Below, piece after piece: positions 15,957 to 23,824 of a stretch of 54,793 nt of DNA. Position 1 is the first letter of the stretch, and every line of letters starts with the position of its first letter. The notes under the pieces were generated by a model that saw only the letters and a list, made by a program, of their open reading frames with translations, searched no databases and was not told the DNA's origin. The stretch is taken from assembly GCA_903886255.1 (NCBI GenBank), contig CAISLM010000033.1, forward strand, positions 1 through 54,793, in the 5' to 3' direction. The DNA comes from Candidatus Collierbacteria bacterium (GTDB taxonomy: Bacteria > Patescibacteriota > Microgenomatia > UBA1400 > MFAQ01). The translations under genes and the position numbers were made by a program.

Positions 15957-16697
15957 ATGGAAAATATAAGAACAAATATTTATCAATTTATCGGTATTAT
16001 TTTTCCTCCAGACATTTTAGATATAAACGATTTAAATGTTACGGCGGAAGAAATGCGAGGTATCAAGAATCAGTTTTCCGGAAAGTTAAGTTTTATGGCA
16101 AGTGGAAATAATGTAATTGTGACGTTTGAAACGGGAAATAACTTTGATGATGATCTAGAAACCCTAAAGAACACTCTCGAGAATTTTTGCTACAGCATCA
16201 TTGACGTATATAACTATTATCATTCGACATCTGCGGAATTAATTCTATGTTCAGGAGGAAATACAAAAATATCTGAGTTCACATTTCCAAGAAAACTGAG
16301 ATTTTTAAAGGAATCTGATAGATCACTTGCACCAAAAGAACTAATCTTGCTAATAGGAGGGAAACCTCTCCTGCGAAGAATTATAAGAAATTTATCTCAG
16401 GCAGTTCGTGCTCCAGAAGACGCCGGATTTTATAGTTATCTAACAATTGAAGGAGTTAGACAGAGTTATGTAAAAGAGGGAGAAAAAGATGAAGGGTCAG
16501 TAAAGAACAAAAGTTGGGAGGACATGAGAAAAACGTTGTCGATAGAAAAATCGGATATTGACTATGTTAAGAAATTTGCTGATGTACAACGGCATGGTGG
16601 AACAACAAATGGCATAAAGGGAGAGGAGCTGCAAAAAATATTAACAATCGCTTGGTCAATCGTCGACAAATATATTCTTTATGTGAGCGAATCATAA
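15957..16697 (+). CDS. hypothetical protein, companion of the HEPN-like gene
   Basis: A 246-residue soluble protein not assigned to a family. The N-terminal half (about 1-110) alternates short strands and helices; the C-terminal third is helical with Q-R-H-G-G (211-215) followed by a helix ending I-V-D-K-Y-I. R-H-G near the C-terminus before such a helix recurs in helical accessory proteins and could be a divergent HEPN-type motif, but this is weak. The codon use is A/T-rich like 15185, and 64 nt separate the two genes. No Shine-Dalgarno sequence is seen. Together they form an AT-rich accessory patch between backbone genes. Confidence 0.55.
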   Translation: MENIRTNIYQFIGIIFPPDILDINDLNVTAEEMRGIKNQFSGKLSFMASGNNVIVTFETGNNFDDDLETLKNTLENFCYSIIDVYNYYHSTSAELILCSGGNTKISEFTFPRKLRFLKESDRSLAPKELILLIGGKPLLRRIIRNLSQAVRAPEDAGFYSYLTIEGVRQSYVKEGEKDEGSVKNKSWEDMRKTLSIEKSDIDYVKKFADVQRHGGTTNGIKGEELQKILTIAWSIVDKYILYVSES

Positions 16698-16712
16698 AAT
16701 ATTAAACAATAA

Positions 16713-17057
16713 GTGCAAATCAATAAACTCCTCATCGTCTGTTCCCACAACAAATGGCGCAGCCCCACAGCCGAAAATCTTTACCACCATGACCCTCGTG
16801 TTTTCGTCCGCTCTGCTGGTTTGAGCTCTCATTCTCCCCACGTTCTCTCCAAGGCAGATCTCCAATGGGCCGATCTCCTTTTATATATGGAAAAAGATCA
16901 CCTCGAACGCATCAAAGCCATTTTTCCGGATACTCCACTTCCCAAATCCATCAATCTCGACATTCCCGATGGCTACACCTACATGGATCCCGAGCTCGTG
17001 GAAATACTTCACGACAAAATCGAAACCATCATTGCCAGCCCCACGATATTGGCATAG
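16713..17057 (+). CDS. low-molecular-weight protein tyrosine phosphatase-like protein
   Basis: A 114-residue protein starting with GTG 16713. The phosphate-binding loop V-C-S-H-N-K-W-R-S (9-17) fits C-x5-R-S of LMW phosphatases and arsenate reductases (Cys10, Arg16), directly after the first beta-strand as in the family. A D-I-P-D-G segment near residues 87-91 could supply the general-acid Asp. It is shorter than the usual ~150 residues, as are many cyanobacterial and CPR homologues of this short type. The substrate is unknown; it could dephosphorylate protein tyrosine or a small metabolite. The DUF218-like gene follows after 15 nt, so the two may be coexpressed. Confidence 0.78.
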   Translation: MQINKLLIVCSHNKWRSPTAENLYHHDPRVFVRSAGLSSHSPHVLSKADLQWADLLLYMEKDHLERIKAIFPDTPLPKSINLDIPDGYTYMDPELVEILHDKIETIIASPTILA

Positions 17058-17072
17058 TATCTATATATCCCT

Positions 17073-17657
17073 ATGAAAATAAATATTTTGCTCTGTTACG
17101 GAAATTTTGAAAAATCAAATGAAGAATATCGTCAGTATATCGAGATGGTAGTCAAAGAATCGCTGGAAAACCAAGCTGAAAAACTCATTGTCTGCGGAGG
17201 CAATACGAACAATAAAACATCAAATATTTCCGAAGCCGAAACTGTTAGAGATTACATTACAGAAATCAATCCGGATCTCAAGGTCGAACTTGAAGATCAA
17301 TCACTCACCACTTCTCAAAACTTGGAATTTGTTTCAAAAAAAATAAACCCAACAGATCAAATCACAGTTTACTGTGATCTGGCCCGCATGGCCAAAGTTA
17401 TCTGGCTTTCTCTTGCCTATTTACTCCACAAAAACCGCCAAGAAACCGGCAATATTCTTTTTGATTTCTCCCGGGAACGAAAACTAAAACATTTTAATTT
17501 TGAAAATCTCAGCGTCAAATATTTTGATTTCCCCAGTCGTGATAAATATCTCTGTATCGCCCAAACATTTTCTTCACTTCTCGAGGTAGAAGCCATTTAC
17601 GACAGATCTCTCGAAGACAAAATCACTTCCCAGCGGCGCACTGATTTCGGAATTTGA
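17073..17657 (+). CDS. DUF218 (YdcF/ElyC-like) domain protein, cytosolic
   Basis: A 194-residue protein whose core matches the YdcF/DUF218 pattern: a first beta-strand, then I-V-C-G-G-N-T-N (39-46) where the family has a G-G loop, S-E-A-E-T-V-R-D-Y-I (54-63) and the E-D-Q-S-L-T-T-S-Q-N (74-83) motif corresponding to D-x-S-x-T-T-x-E-N. Unlike ElyC it lacks membrane segments. Family members act in envelope glycan or lipid-carrier metabolism or bind S-adenosylmethionine; the reaction here is unknown. No Shine-Dalgarno sequence; TATATA lies 5 nt before ATG 17073. Confidence 0.7.
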   Translation: MKINILLCYGNFEKSNEEYRQYIEMVVKESLENQAEKLIVCGGNTNNKTSNISEAETVRDYITEINPDLKVELEDQSLTTSQNLEFVSKKINPTDQITVYCDLARMAKVIWLSLAYLLHKNRQETGNILFDFSRERKLKHFNFENLSVKYFDFPSRDKYLCIAQTFSSLLEVEAIYDRSLEDKITSQRRTDFGI

Positions 17658-17682
17658 CAAGATTTCGGAAAATAATTAATAT
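17654..17682 (+). promoter_or_regulatory. consensus promoter of 52-residue basic protein gene
   Basis: TTGACA (17654-17659), exactly 17 nt, then TAATAT (17677-17682); the ATG follows after 8 nt (17691). The full -35/-10 pair so close to the start codon is the clearest support in the window for a leaderless or near-leaderless transcript. Confidence 0.75.
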
Positions 17683-17690
17683 CAGTCTAT

Positions 17691-17849
17691 ATGGCCAAAA
17701 ACAAAGGTAGGGTTGGTGCCGTAGACGATAGAGTTCAATATTTCAACCCGAAAACTAAAGAATGGGTTAAGGCTGATACAAAAACCGGTAAATTCATGGA
17801 CGTAAAAACCACCGGAGGAAATTTCAAGGGCGTCAAAAAACAAAAGTGA
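17691..17849 (+). CDS. small basic protein (52 residues)
   Basis: A 52-residue lysine-rich protein (M-A-K-N-K-G-R-V-G-A-V-D-D-R at the start, G-N-F-K-G-V-K-K-Q-K at the end). The internal part reads N-P-K-T-K-E-W-V-K and D-T-K-T-G-K-F-M-D-V-K, a compact beta-like pattern with repeated K-T-K/K-T-G. Similar short proteins are, from memory, widespread in Microgenomates; function unknown, possibly nucleic-acid binding given the charge. A consensus promoter stands 8 nt before the ATG. It is followed by a hairpin whose T-tract faces the opposite strand. Confidence 0.75.
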   Translation: MAKNKGRVGAVDDRVQYFNPKTKEWVKADTKTGKFMDVKTTGGNFKGVKKQK

Positions 17850-17872
17850 GTTTCTTCGCTCCAAAAGTTGAT

Positions 17873-17901
17873 AAAAAAAGTCCCGGGATAAATCCCGGGA
17901 C
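17873..17901 (-). terminator. intrinsic terminator of beta-solenoid gene
   Basis: A near-perfect 9-bp hairpin GTCCCGGGA-taaa-TCCCGGGAC (17880-17901); on the minus strand it is followed by seven T. It sits between convergent genes and may also affect the 17691 transcript. Confidence 0.82.
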
Positions 17902-17907
17902 AAAAAA

Positions 17908-18855
17908 CTATCCGATTTCGATACGACCCATTCCTGTTCGGATATTCTTAATTACCTTCAAACATCTATTAACTTTTATACCACCCATTCCGTGTACTTC
18001 GAACGAGCCAACATCTGCCAGCCCGTCATGTTCAAAACTTCCCATGCTGGAATCATAAACGCTCAGATTGTTGACAGTTCCACCATCAAACACAACACCA
18101 CCATGACCGGACATGAAAATTTTGGCTGTTTTGAGCTGAACTTCGTCGACATTTATACCACCCATTCCAGTCATGTGTGCTGTCAGAGTTCCCGACAAGG
18201 AATTGATAGACACTCCTCCATGACCCTCGATTTCGACATCGGCAGAAGTTACTGCTACCCGCTCTGCCTCGAAACCACCCATACTTGTAATTTTCAAGGA
18301 CAAGGTTCCAAATAGTGAATCGGCGTAAAACCCCCCATGACCGGCCAGGTCAATGTAAGAGTTACCCGTCACCTTGCCGACATTGAGGCTCCCCATTCCG
18401 CCAACCTCGACCTTTAGGTTGGCGAACGACATCCCCTGGATGCTCATCATGCTGGTGCTTCGCAGGGTCAAACTCCCCCCGTTATTTTTGAAATTCATCG
18501 ATCCCAGGGCGTACTGGCCCAGCTCGATCTCTGCAGTCCAAGGTAGACTGATCGAAATATCAAGCTTTTTGGCCTCATCCAGCTTCACCCCATTTACAAT
18601 CCAGGTCTTGTTTGAATGGGACACGTTCACTTGATATTCGTCGACTTCAACCCCGGGGAGCTTCCCCGCGATGAAGATTGTGTCGCCACTTAGTGTGACT
18701 TCCACCACACGTCTCATTTCTTCGCACCCGTTTATCGTTACCACGATTTCGCGTGCGGCATTGAACGAGATTTTGAAATCGGCAAAAATCGTGCCTAAAT
18801 TCAAACATCGAGCAAACTGTCGTACAACACGCGGTTCGTCTTTTGGACTATTCAT
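17908..18855 (-). CDS. beta-solenoid protein with alternating Met/His rungs (DUF2807/DUF4097-like)
   Basis: A 315-residue protein with no signal peptide or membrane segment. After an N-terminal beta-rich part (about 1-130) comes a run of about 20-residue repeats, each with a turn motif: G-M-G-S, G-H-G-G, S-M-G-G, G-H-G-G, G-M-G-G, G-H-G-G, S-M-G-S, G-M-G-G, G-M-G-R. The pattern is that of right-handed beta-helical head/tail adhesin-like DUF2807/DUF4097 domains. The residue before the central Gly alternates Met and His over the middle rungs, so His and Met would stack along one edge of the solenoid. The start ATG 18855 is set by GAGGAGG 7 nt upstream; an in-frame extension to 18924 covers the promoter and is rejected. 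Own promoter and terminator. Function unknown. Confidence 0.8.
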   Translation of the reverse strand: MNSPKDEPRVVRQFARCLNLGTIFADFKISFNAAREIVVTINGCEEMRRVVEVTLSGDTIFIAGKLPGVEVDEYQVNVSHSNKTWIVNGVKLDEAKKLDISISLPWTAEIELGQYALGSMNFKNNGGSLTLRSTSMMSIQGMSFANLKVEVGGMGSLNVGKVTGNSYIDLAGHGGFYADSLFGTLSLKITSMGGFEAERVAVTSADVEIEGHGGVSINSLSGTLTAHMTGMGGINVDEVQLKTAKIFMSGHGGVVFDGGTVNNLSVYDSSMGSFEHDGLADVGSFEVHGMGGIKVNRCLKVIKNIRTGMGRIEIG

Positions 18856-18912
18856 TTCGAGCCTCCTCACAACAGAATAGGTTGTTAAAGTATATCCATT
18901 CGAACAGGCAAA

Positions 18913-18948
18913 ATCATACCACAATTACGCACAAAAGTCAAGCTATAG
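18913..18948 (-). promoter_or_regulatory. sigma70-type promoter of beta-solenoid gene
   Basis: On the minus strand CTATAGC, TTGACT (18936-18941), 17 nt ending TTGTGG, TATGAT (18913-18918). The extended -10 and the CTATAGCTTGAC block match the promoter at 11615-11650. The leader is about 50 nt with a strong ribosome-binding site. Confidence 0.8.
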
Positions 18949-18963
18949 GCTTACCGAATAGCC

Positions 18964-19392
18964 TTATTTCTTCGCCGGCTTCATAGCCATCATCATTCCC
19001 ATTCCCTGAGCAAAATCAAATACGATAGCCATAAGCAACACAATCCACCATGCGGCAATTCCCAGTCCAAATTGATCCGGTAGTCTGGCTATAATCCACA
19101 AACTCACGAAATCAATAACGAGGTATCCCACCATCCACTCCATTTTTGTTAGCATTCTGCCCTTCATCCTTTGCCAATTTTCAAACAGTGGCACAGCCAG
19201 AGTCCCAATAATCGACAAAATCAAGGCGCTATGGAATATTGCCCAGCCCAAATTAAAATTTGCCGTTCCCAAGACGATAGCTCTTGGAAAAAGAAAAGTG
19301 GCAACAGTAATTACAATCGCATTGACAATAAACTGAGTAAAAAAACCAATCGCCATTTGGCCAGAGGTAGTCACAGGTAAATCTTCTTTCAT
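18964..19392 (-). CDS. four-segment membrane protein of unknown function
   Basis: A 142-residue protein with four hydrophobic segments (about 14-35, 45-68, 84-102, 108-133) and a Lys-containing tail (M-K-P-A-K-K). No family is recognised. There is no Shine-Dalgarno sequence; a TATATT lies 6 nt upstream of ATG 19392. It is divergent from the M50-like protease gene, 34 nt between start codons. Confidence 0.65.
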   Translation of the reverse strand: MKEDLPVTTSGQMAIGFFTQFIVNAIVITVATFLFPRAIVLGTANFNLGWAIFHSALILSIIGTLAVPLFENWQRMKGRMLTKMEWMVGYLVIDFVSLWIIARLPDQFGLGIAAWWIVLLMAIVFDFAQGMGMMMAMKPAKK

Positions 19393-19426
19393 TTGTGAAA
19401 TATATTACTAATAACTACAGTCTATC

Positions 19427-20137
19427 ATGGTTATTGTTAAAGATCTAAAATATCTCATGCCCCTTCTTTATGTAATCCTCTCTCTCGTCGTTCTTCTTCT
19501 CACCAAAAGGATAATGACGACAGACCTTGCCCGCCTGGTCCATCGTCTCGGTGGCAATCAGCACACTGCCATCATCACTTGGAGCATTATTTTTCTTCCC
19601 GGCACGATCATCCATGAAATTTCCCATTTTCTCCTCGCCGCTCTCACCGGAGCAAGAACAGGCAAGATCGAGATCTTCCCAGAATATTTGGAAGACGAAT
19701 CGGATGGCAGATCCACACGAATTGCTCTCGGATCCGTCCAAACTCAAAAGTTAAATCCCGTTCAGGGCTTTCTCGTCGGCATCGCCCCTTTTCTTTCCGG
19801 TATTGCCCTTTTGATCTGGCTCGCTTCTTTGCTCCAAACAGGTTTTGACACCAAAAATATTTGGTTAGTTATTCTTGAAGGTTATTTTTTCTTCACCATC
19901 GCCAACTCTTTTTTCCCCAGCTGGCCGGACATCAAACAAACCCTTCCCTTTATCATTATTTCGATTGTTGTTGCTCTTCTCGCCTGGTATTTTGGTTTCC
20001 AAATTTTCCTCAGCCAATCTTCCTATGTCTGGACTCTTCTCGATTTTCTCTGGAAAGCCATCTCTCTTAGCGTTCTCATCAACCTAGTCATCATCGGCAT
20101 TCTCTTCATTCTTCACAGTTTTACCAAAAGAAAATAA
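19427..20137 (+). CDS. M50-like integral membrane metalloprotease
   Basis: A 236-residue membrane protein with about six hydrophobic segments. H-E-I-S-H within F-L-P-G-T-I-I-H-E-I-S-H-F (about 56-68) is the zinc-binding H-E-x-x-H inside a membrane helix, as in site-2 proteases and the Peptidase_M50B group. A later N-S-F-F-P-S-W-P-D-I-K (about 160-170) supplies the P-S-x-x-D motif with the third zinc ligand Asp. The cytosolic/periplasmic region between helices carries an acidic loop. Likely role: cleavage within or near the membrane of a regulatory or lipoprotein substrate. No PDZ domain is present. The substrate is unknown. Confidence 0.78.
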   Translation: MVIVKDLKYLMPLLYVILSLVVLLLTKRIMTTDLARLVHRLGGNQHTAIITWSIIFLPGTIIHEISHFLLAALTGARTGKIEIFPEYLEDESDGRSTRIALGSVQTQKLNPVQGFLVGIAPFLSGIALLIWLASLLQTGFDTKNIWLVILEGYFFFTIANSFFPSWPDIKQTLPFIIISIVVALLAWYFGFQIFLSQSSYVWTLLDFLWKAISLSVLINLVIIGILFILHSFTKRK

Positions 20138-20144
20138 TTCTTGA

Positions 20145-20360
20145 TTATTTTGTTTTCGTTTCTTCCTTTATATTTTGATCTAATAAAAATTTTCCCAACA
20201 ATTTGGCATGCTTTGTTGGGATAAACACCATCGCCACAACTGACGCACTTTCAACACAATCTCCATGAGTCATGAACTCAATTGTGTATCCGGAATTATC
20301 CTTTTCTTTATGGAATCCTAGCCCTTTATAATCCTGACCATTTACTGTTCCTATCTTCAT
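20145..20360 (-). CDS. small protein of unknown function
   Basis: A 71-residue soluble protein with alternating beta-like segments (V-N-G-Q-D-Y-K-G-L-G-F-H-K and Y-T-I-E-F-M-T-H-G) and a Lys/Glu-rich end. A GATAAT lies 6 nt upstream of ATG 20360, the spacing shared by likely leaderless genes, which is the main support besides composition. No family is recognised. Confidence 0.5.
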   Translation of the reverse strand: MKIGTVNGQDYKGLGFHKEKDNSGYTIEFMTHGDCVESASVVAMVFIPTKHAKLLGKFLLDQNIKEETKTK

Positions 20361-20402
20361 ACCTAGATTATCTCACCCAATCGTCAAAGAGTAAGATTGT
20401 TT

Positions 20403-20915
20403 ATGCCCATATATCTAACAACCCCTTACAGCTATATCATTCTTGGTTTGTTATTTTGTCTATTACTTCTCTCCAGATATTTATTTAAGCCGACGAAACT
20501 TAAAGGAAAATATTCTCCAAAAACCAATCTTTTATCTCCATCTGAACTAGAAGCATATAAAGTTCTAAAAAATACTCTTCCCCAGGGATACGTAGTTTTT
20601 CCGCAAGTAAATTTAGACAAAATATTCGACATAAATGATGCAAACAGGTCATATACACCAAGAAATAAAATTGATCGAAAGTCAGTAGACTTTGTAGTTT
20701 TTGAAGAACAGAATTTAAAACCAGCACTCGCAATTGAGTTAGATGACCCAAGTCACCTAAGATACGATAGACAACAAAGAGATTTTTTCGTTAATCAATT
20801 ATTTATTGACACACAATTAAAACTTCTCAGAATCAACACCGGCGATGTTAGGAATATCGATCTATTAAAACAAAAACTAAATAGCAATCTGATTCAAGGA
20901 ATCACCTCACTGTAA
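20403..20915 (+). CDS. DUF2726 domain protein with N-terminal membrane anchor
   Basis: A 170-residue protein. One hydrophobic segment (about 8-26) precedes a DUF2726 domain: L-S-P-S-E-L-E-A-Y-K-V-L (44-55), V-F-P-Q-V-N-L (about 65-71), K-S-V-D-F-V-V-F (about 91-98), A-I-E-L-D-D-P-S-H (about 109-117), R-D-F-F-V-N-Q-L-F and L-L-R-I-N. The D-F...E-L-D pattern is the PD-(D/E)XK-like core of this family, thought to bind or cut nucleic acid; the reaction is unproven. The start ATG 20403 follows TAAGAT by 5 nt. Its last 14 nt overlap the convergent gene 20902. Confidence 0.72.
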   Translation: MPIYLTTPYSYIILGLLFCLLLLSRYLFKPTKLKGKYSPKTNLLSPSELEAYKVLKNTLPQGYVVFPQVNLDKIFDINDANRSYTPRNKIDRKSVDFVVFEEQNLKPALAIELDDPSHLRYDRQQRDFFVNQLFIDTQLKLLRINTGDVRNIDLLKQKLNSNLIQGITSL

Positions 20916-21504
20916 TCTTCATTTCCCCCTTCTTCGCCTTATAAATCTCATTGAATACTGTTTTCGTAAAATCCGCCGCCCCTCCGGTCCATCTCTCAAA
21001 AAATCCGCAAATTCTTACCCCGCCTCTCGTTTTATCAACTTTATATTTGTTGTACTTTGGCGGATTAGTCATTGTCAATCCGGACGTAACAAAATCACTT
21101 CGTACAAATCCCATATCCGCCAAAACTCCCAAAACCGGATAGAAATATTTCATAGTTCCCGCCTTTTTTCCAAGAGTCAGATCCAGCTGAATTCTTCCTC
21201 CCTTGATCCAAAAAGCCAATGAATATTTATCTTTATCAAAAAAGATCATATTGCACCCATCCACCGCCAGCTCAAAAGCATTTTCAATACATGCATTCTC
21301 GTTTCGTTTCTTGGCATATTCGTCGATTGCCATTTGCTTCTCTACCACAAACTGCACGTGATCCTTCACCACTATTTTTATTTGCCCTCCATTCTTCTGA
21401 ATCAAAATATGTTTCTTCCTCATCTCCCCCCAAAACACATAATCTTTTACCCAATTAATGCTTTTGAAAACCCAGCTCAACACTCGATAAAAATACTTCT
21501 CCAT
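20902..21504 (-). CDS. hypothetical protein
   Basis: A 200-residue protein not assigned to a family. The N-terminus has an amphipathic aromatic stretch (F-Y-R-V-L-S-W-V-F-K, about 5-14). The body is beta/alpha mixed with H-I-L-I-Q-K-N-G-G-Q-I-K-I-V-V-K (about 32-47), and a Lys/Thr-rich end. No signal peptide or catalytic motif is evident. Its 3' end overlaps the convergent DUF2726 gene by 14 nt. A TAATAT lies 11 nt upstream of ATG 21504. Confidence 0.55.
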   Translation of the reverse strand: MEKYFYRVLSWVFKSINWVKDYVFWGEMRKKHILIQKNGGQIKIVVKDHVQFVVEKQMAIDEYAKKRNENACIENAFELAVDGCNMIFFDKDKYSLAFWIKGGRIQLDLTLGKKAGTMKYFYPVLGVLADMGFVRSDFVTSGLTMTNPPKYNKYKVDKTRGGVRICGFFERWTGGAADFTKTVFNEIYKAKKGEMKITVR

Positions 21505-21586
21505 AAACTATCCCCATATTACTCTCACTTATCTATAAAGCCCAGTATTTTGTGCATAATGTAACTGATATACTTTTTTTTAGATA

Positions 21587-22036
21587 ATGTTTAATTTTCT
21601 TCGAAAATGGTATGTAGAGACGTTGGATCAAGAGCAGCAAAAAGTTAGAGTGGCTTTATATACAAATTTAAGCCGAGAGTTAGGATCAAAAATGGAGATT
21701 GAGAAGGCTAAAAAATTAGCCACTCAGGTCGTTAATTATTTAACCGGTGCAGATTTTCTAAATCAAAATAATGTTTCCCCGGAATTAATTGGAGATGCCA
21801 TAAAGCTGGGCTTGCACAAGCTTGATGAAGACAATGATCTTCGTCAGCTAATAGTTGAACTAAATAAAAGTATCGTTGATTTTCATCAATTCTTGTATGG
21901 AAGAAAATATTCAATAGATTCCGAAAATCAGAATGTAAAAGACATATTATCCCTCTACATTGAAAAATATCCCGGTGATTTCAAAATAGAAAAATTTAAA
22001 AATCTAGTTAATATCTATTGTGGAAGATTTTTGTAA
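21587..22036 (+). CDS. hypothetical helical protein
   Basis: A 149-residue, mainly helical soluble protein. The N-terminal segment F-N-F-L-R-K-W-Y-V (2-10) is amphipathic; the rest contains heptad-like Lys/Leu/Glu helices. No family is recognised. An extended -10 (TGATATACT, ending 21574) stands 12 nt upstream of ATG 21587. It is followed 58 nt later by the membrane protease gene, with which it may be cotranscribed. Confidence 0.55.
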   Translation: MFNFLRKWYVETLDQEQQKVRVALYTNLSRELGSKMEIEKAKKLATQVVNYLTGADFLNQNNVSPELIGDAIKLGLHKLDEDNDLRQLIVELNKSIVDFHQFLYGRKYSIDSENQNVKDILSLYIEKYPGDFKIEKFKNLVNIYCGRFL

Positions 22037-22082
22037 GTTAAAGATTGTTTGACGAACATTTTAAATATGATACGTTTGATGT

Positions 22083-22088
22083 TAGAAT
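22083..22088 (+). promoter_or_regulatory. -10 element of membrane protease gene (leaderless type)
   Basis: TAGAAT, 6-nt spacer, ATG 22095. It decides the start codon over an in-frame TTG six bases earlier. Confidence 0.4.
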
Positions 22089-22094
22089 TTGCTC

Positions 22095-23585
22095 ATGGCC
22101 AATTATGGTAAAAACAAGAACCCAATTGGCTGGATTTTTCGTAGTCGGCTTTTTCTCATGCTTCTTTTGGGCATAATAATATTTTTTTCGCAAAACAAAA
22201 CATTTTCCAACACGGAAATGGATATCGATATCATCAGTGCATTATTTTTATGCATTTATTTTGCCGTTAACGAACTCCGATTTTTGAAGCATATTAAGAA
22301 GTTAATCTTAAAAATTGCCATATACTTATTGGCAGTATTTGCCTCCTATTTTCTTCAAGATTATGCTAATAAGTTGCAATCAATTTTCTTTTGGTCTGTC
22401 GTCACCAATATTAGTCAAGCATTACTGGTTTCATTTGTAGTCTTACTGTTTTGGTGGATAATACCGCTATTCAAAATTCTAGTTAAATTTGTAAAACAAC
22501 TTCCGAAATTTTTATATAAAATATTTCAAAACAAAAAATTCACTTACTCCTTAATTATTTTTCTCATCTTTGCATATATCTTTAGTGTTGAGTATCGCCT
22601 CTACCGCCTCTACTCCGATACCGGTGGTTACTCTCAATTTTTCTGTTCCGAAAACTCCACCAAAAACAAAACAAAAAACTCCGTTGTCCGTATTGTCGGC
22701 GCTCTTAGTGAGGGCACCGGTTTCTTCGTCAAGCCCGATGAAGTCCTCACCAATAATCACGTCATCGAAGGTGAAACCAGTCCCAAAGTAATTCTTCCCA
22801 ATGGTAAGTTTCTCATCCCTAAGAAAATTGAAACCTACAAAGACGGAGATCTCGCCATCATCACCATTAGTGAATCTCACCCGGAATTGGTGTTGAACAT
22901 TCTCGACAGTGATTCCAATTTGGTCGCCAACGAAACCATTATCGCCGTTGGTTTTCCCTTAGGAACGGATATCAAAGGAGAAGCAACCATTTTGCAAGGC
23001 ACTTTTCAGAATTTCCGGGATCTAAAAGGCAATGACTTGCAATATATCCAAACCAATATTCCCTTGGTCGAAGGCATGAGCGGCGGCCCTGCCGTTGACC
23101 GCTGTGGCAACGTCGTCGGTGTCAACACCCTGGCTGTTTCCGGCACTTCCTTTCTCATCCGGATGAGTCAATTTGGCCAAGCCTGGTCCAGATTCACACT
23201 TTCCGATCAAACTCAGGTAAGGCTCGATCCTGGTAAATCTCCCCAAGAAGCCGTCGAAGCCTACTATACCTTTCTAAAAGTAAGAGATATGAAGTCAGGC
23301 TTTGATCTTCTTAGTCAAGAATATCTTCAAAAAACAGATTTTAGCGAATGGACAAGCCGCTTCCCCGATGTTATCGATGTCTCCATCATCAACGCTCAAA
23401 TGGTAGAGAATTCAAAAGACACTGTCTTTGTAAAGTTTGTCACAAGCAACTGGAATAATAATGATCTTGTAAGACACTTCTATGAAGGCACTTGGCAAAC
23501 AATCTTTGAAAACGGCAAATACAAAATGTTAAAAAGTAAAATAATAGAAGTGATCTCTCCGGATGATTTCTGGTTTTACGAATAA
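22095..23585 (+). CDS. membrane-anchored trypsin-like serine protease with C-terminal NTF2-like domain
   Basis: A 496-residue protein. The N-terminal ~180 residues hold about five hydrophobic segments; a trypsin-fold domain follows on the outer side. The catalytic triad is readable: His in L-T-N-N-H-V-I-E-G (about 218-226), Asp in D-G-D-L-A-I-I (about 248-254) and Ser in E-G-M-S-G-G-P-A-V (about 324-332), the HtrA/Deg consensus. There is no PDZ domain; instead residues about 380-496 look like an NTF2/SnoaL-type domain, beginning S-P-Q-E-A-V-E-A-Y-Y and ending W-F-Y-E. Likely role: protein quality control or processing at the cell surface. The N-terminal half is AT-rich, the protease half C-rich, hinting at a fusion. 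Confidence 0.85.
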   Translation: MANYGKNKNPIGWIFRSRLFLMLLLGIIIFFSQNKTFSNTEMDIDIISALFLCIYFAVNELRFLKHIKKLILKIAIYLLAVFASYFLQDYANKLQSIFFWSVVTNISQALLVSFVVLLFWWIIPLFKILVKFVKQLPKFLYKIFQNKKFTYSLIIFLIFAYIFSVEYRLYRLYSDTGGYSQFFCSENSTKNKTKNSVVRIVGALSEGTGFFVKPDEVLTNNHVIEGETSPKVILPNGKFLIPKKIETYKDGDLAIITISESHPELVLNILDSDSNLVANETIIAVGFPLGTDIKGEATILQGTFQNFRDLKGNDLQYIQTNIPLVEGMSGGPAVDRCGNVVGVNTLAVSGTSFLIRMSQFGQAWSRFTLSDQTQVRLDPGKSPQEAVEAYYTFLKVRDMKSGFDLLSQEYLQKTDFSEWTSRFPDVIDVSIINAQMVENSKDTVFVKFVTSNWNNNDLVRHFYEGTWQTIFENGKYKMLKSKIIEVISPDDFWFYE

Positions 23586-23811
23586 ACAAACCATAGCATG
23601 GTTATGATTCCGTATCCGTATCTGGGGCACAATTCAAAAAACTTTTGGATCGACTATTTAAATTATTGAAGAGGATAGAAATAATCATTGACTTCGGGTA
23701 TTGTTTGGTATCTAATGAATATACACATAATTCAATCTATAGAAATAACTCAAAATATCCTCAATAAAATATTTAAAAGTCTTGAATAGGACCATATGAT
23801 CTTTATAAATA

Positions 23812-23817
23812 TATAAT
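23812..23817 (+). promoter_or_regulatory. -10 element of C5-methyltransferase gene
   Basis: TATAAT with a 7-nt spacer to ATG 23825 and no Shine-Dalgarno sequence. The remaining 23586-23811 intergenic stretch (226 nt) is AT-rich and shows no other gene or hairpin. Confidence 0.45.
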
Positions 23818-23824
23818 TCAAACA

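Noticed and set aside
15185..16697. HEPN/MNT toxin-antitoxin pair
   Set aside because: The second gene has no G-S-x(n)-S-D-x-D nucleotidyltransferase motif, so the named system cannot be claimed.
17908..18855. Secreted adhesin
   Set aside because: The protein from ATG 18855 has no signal peptide or membrane segment.
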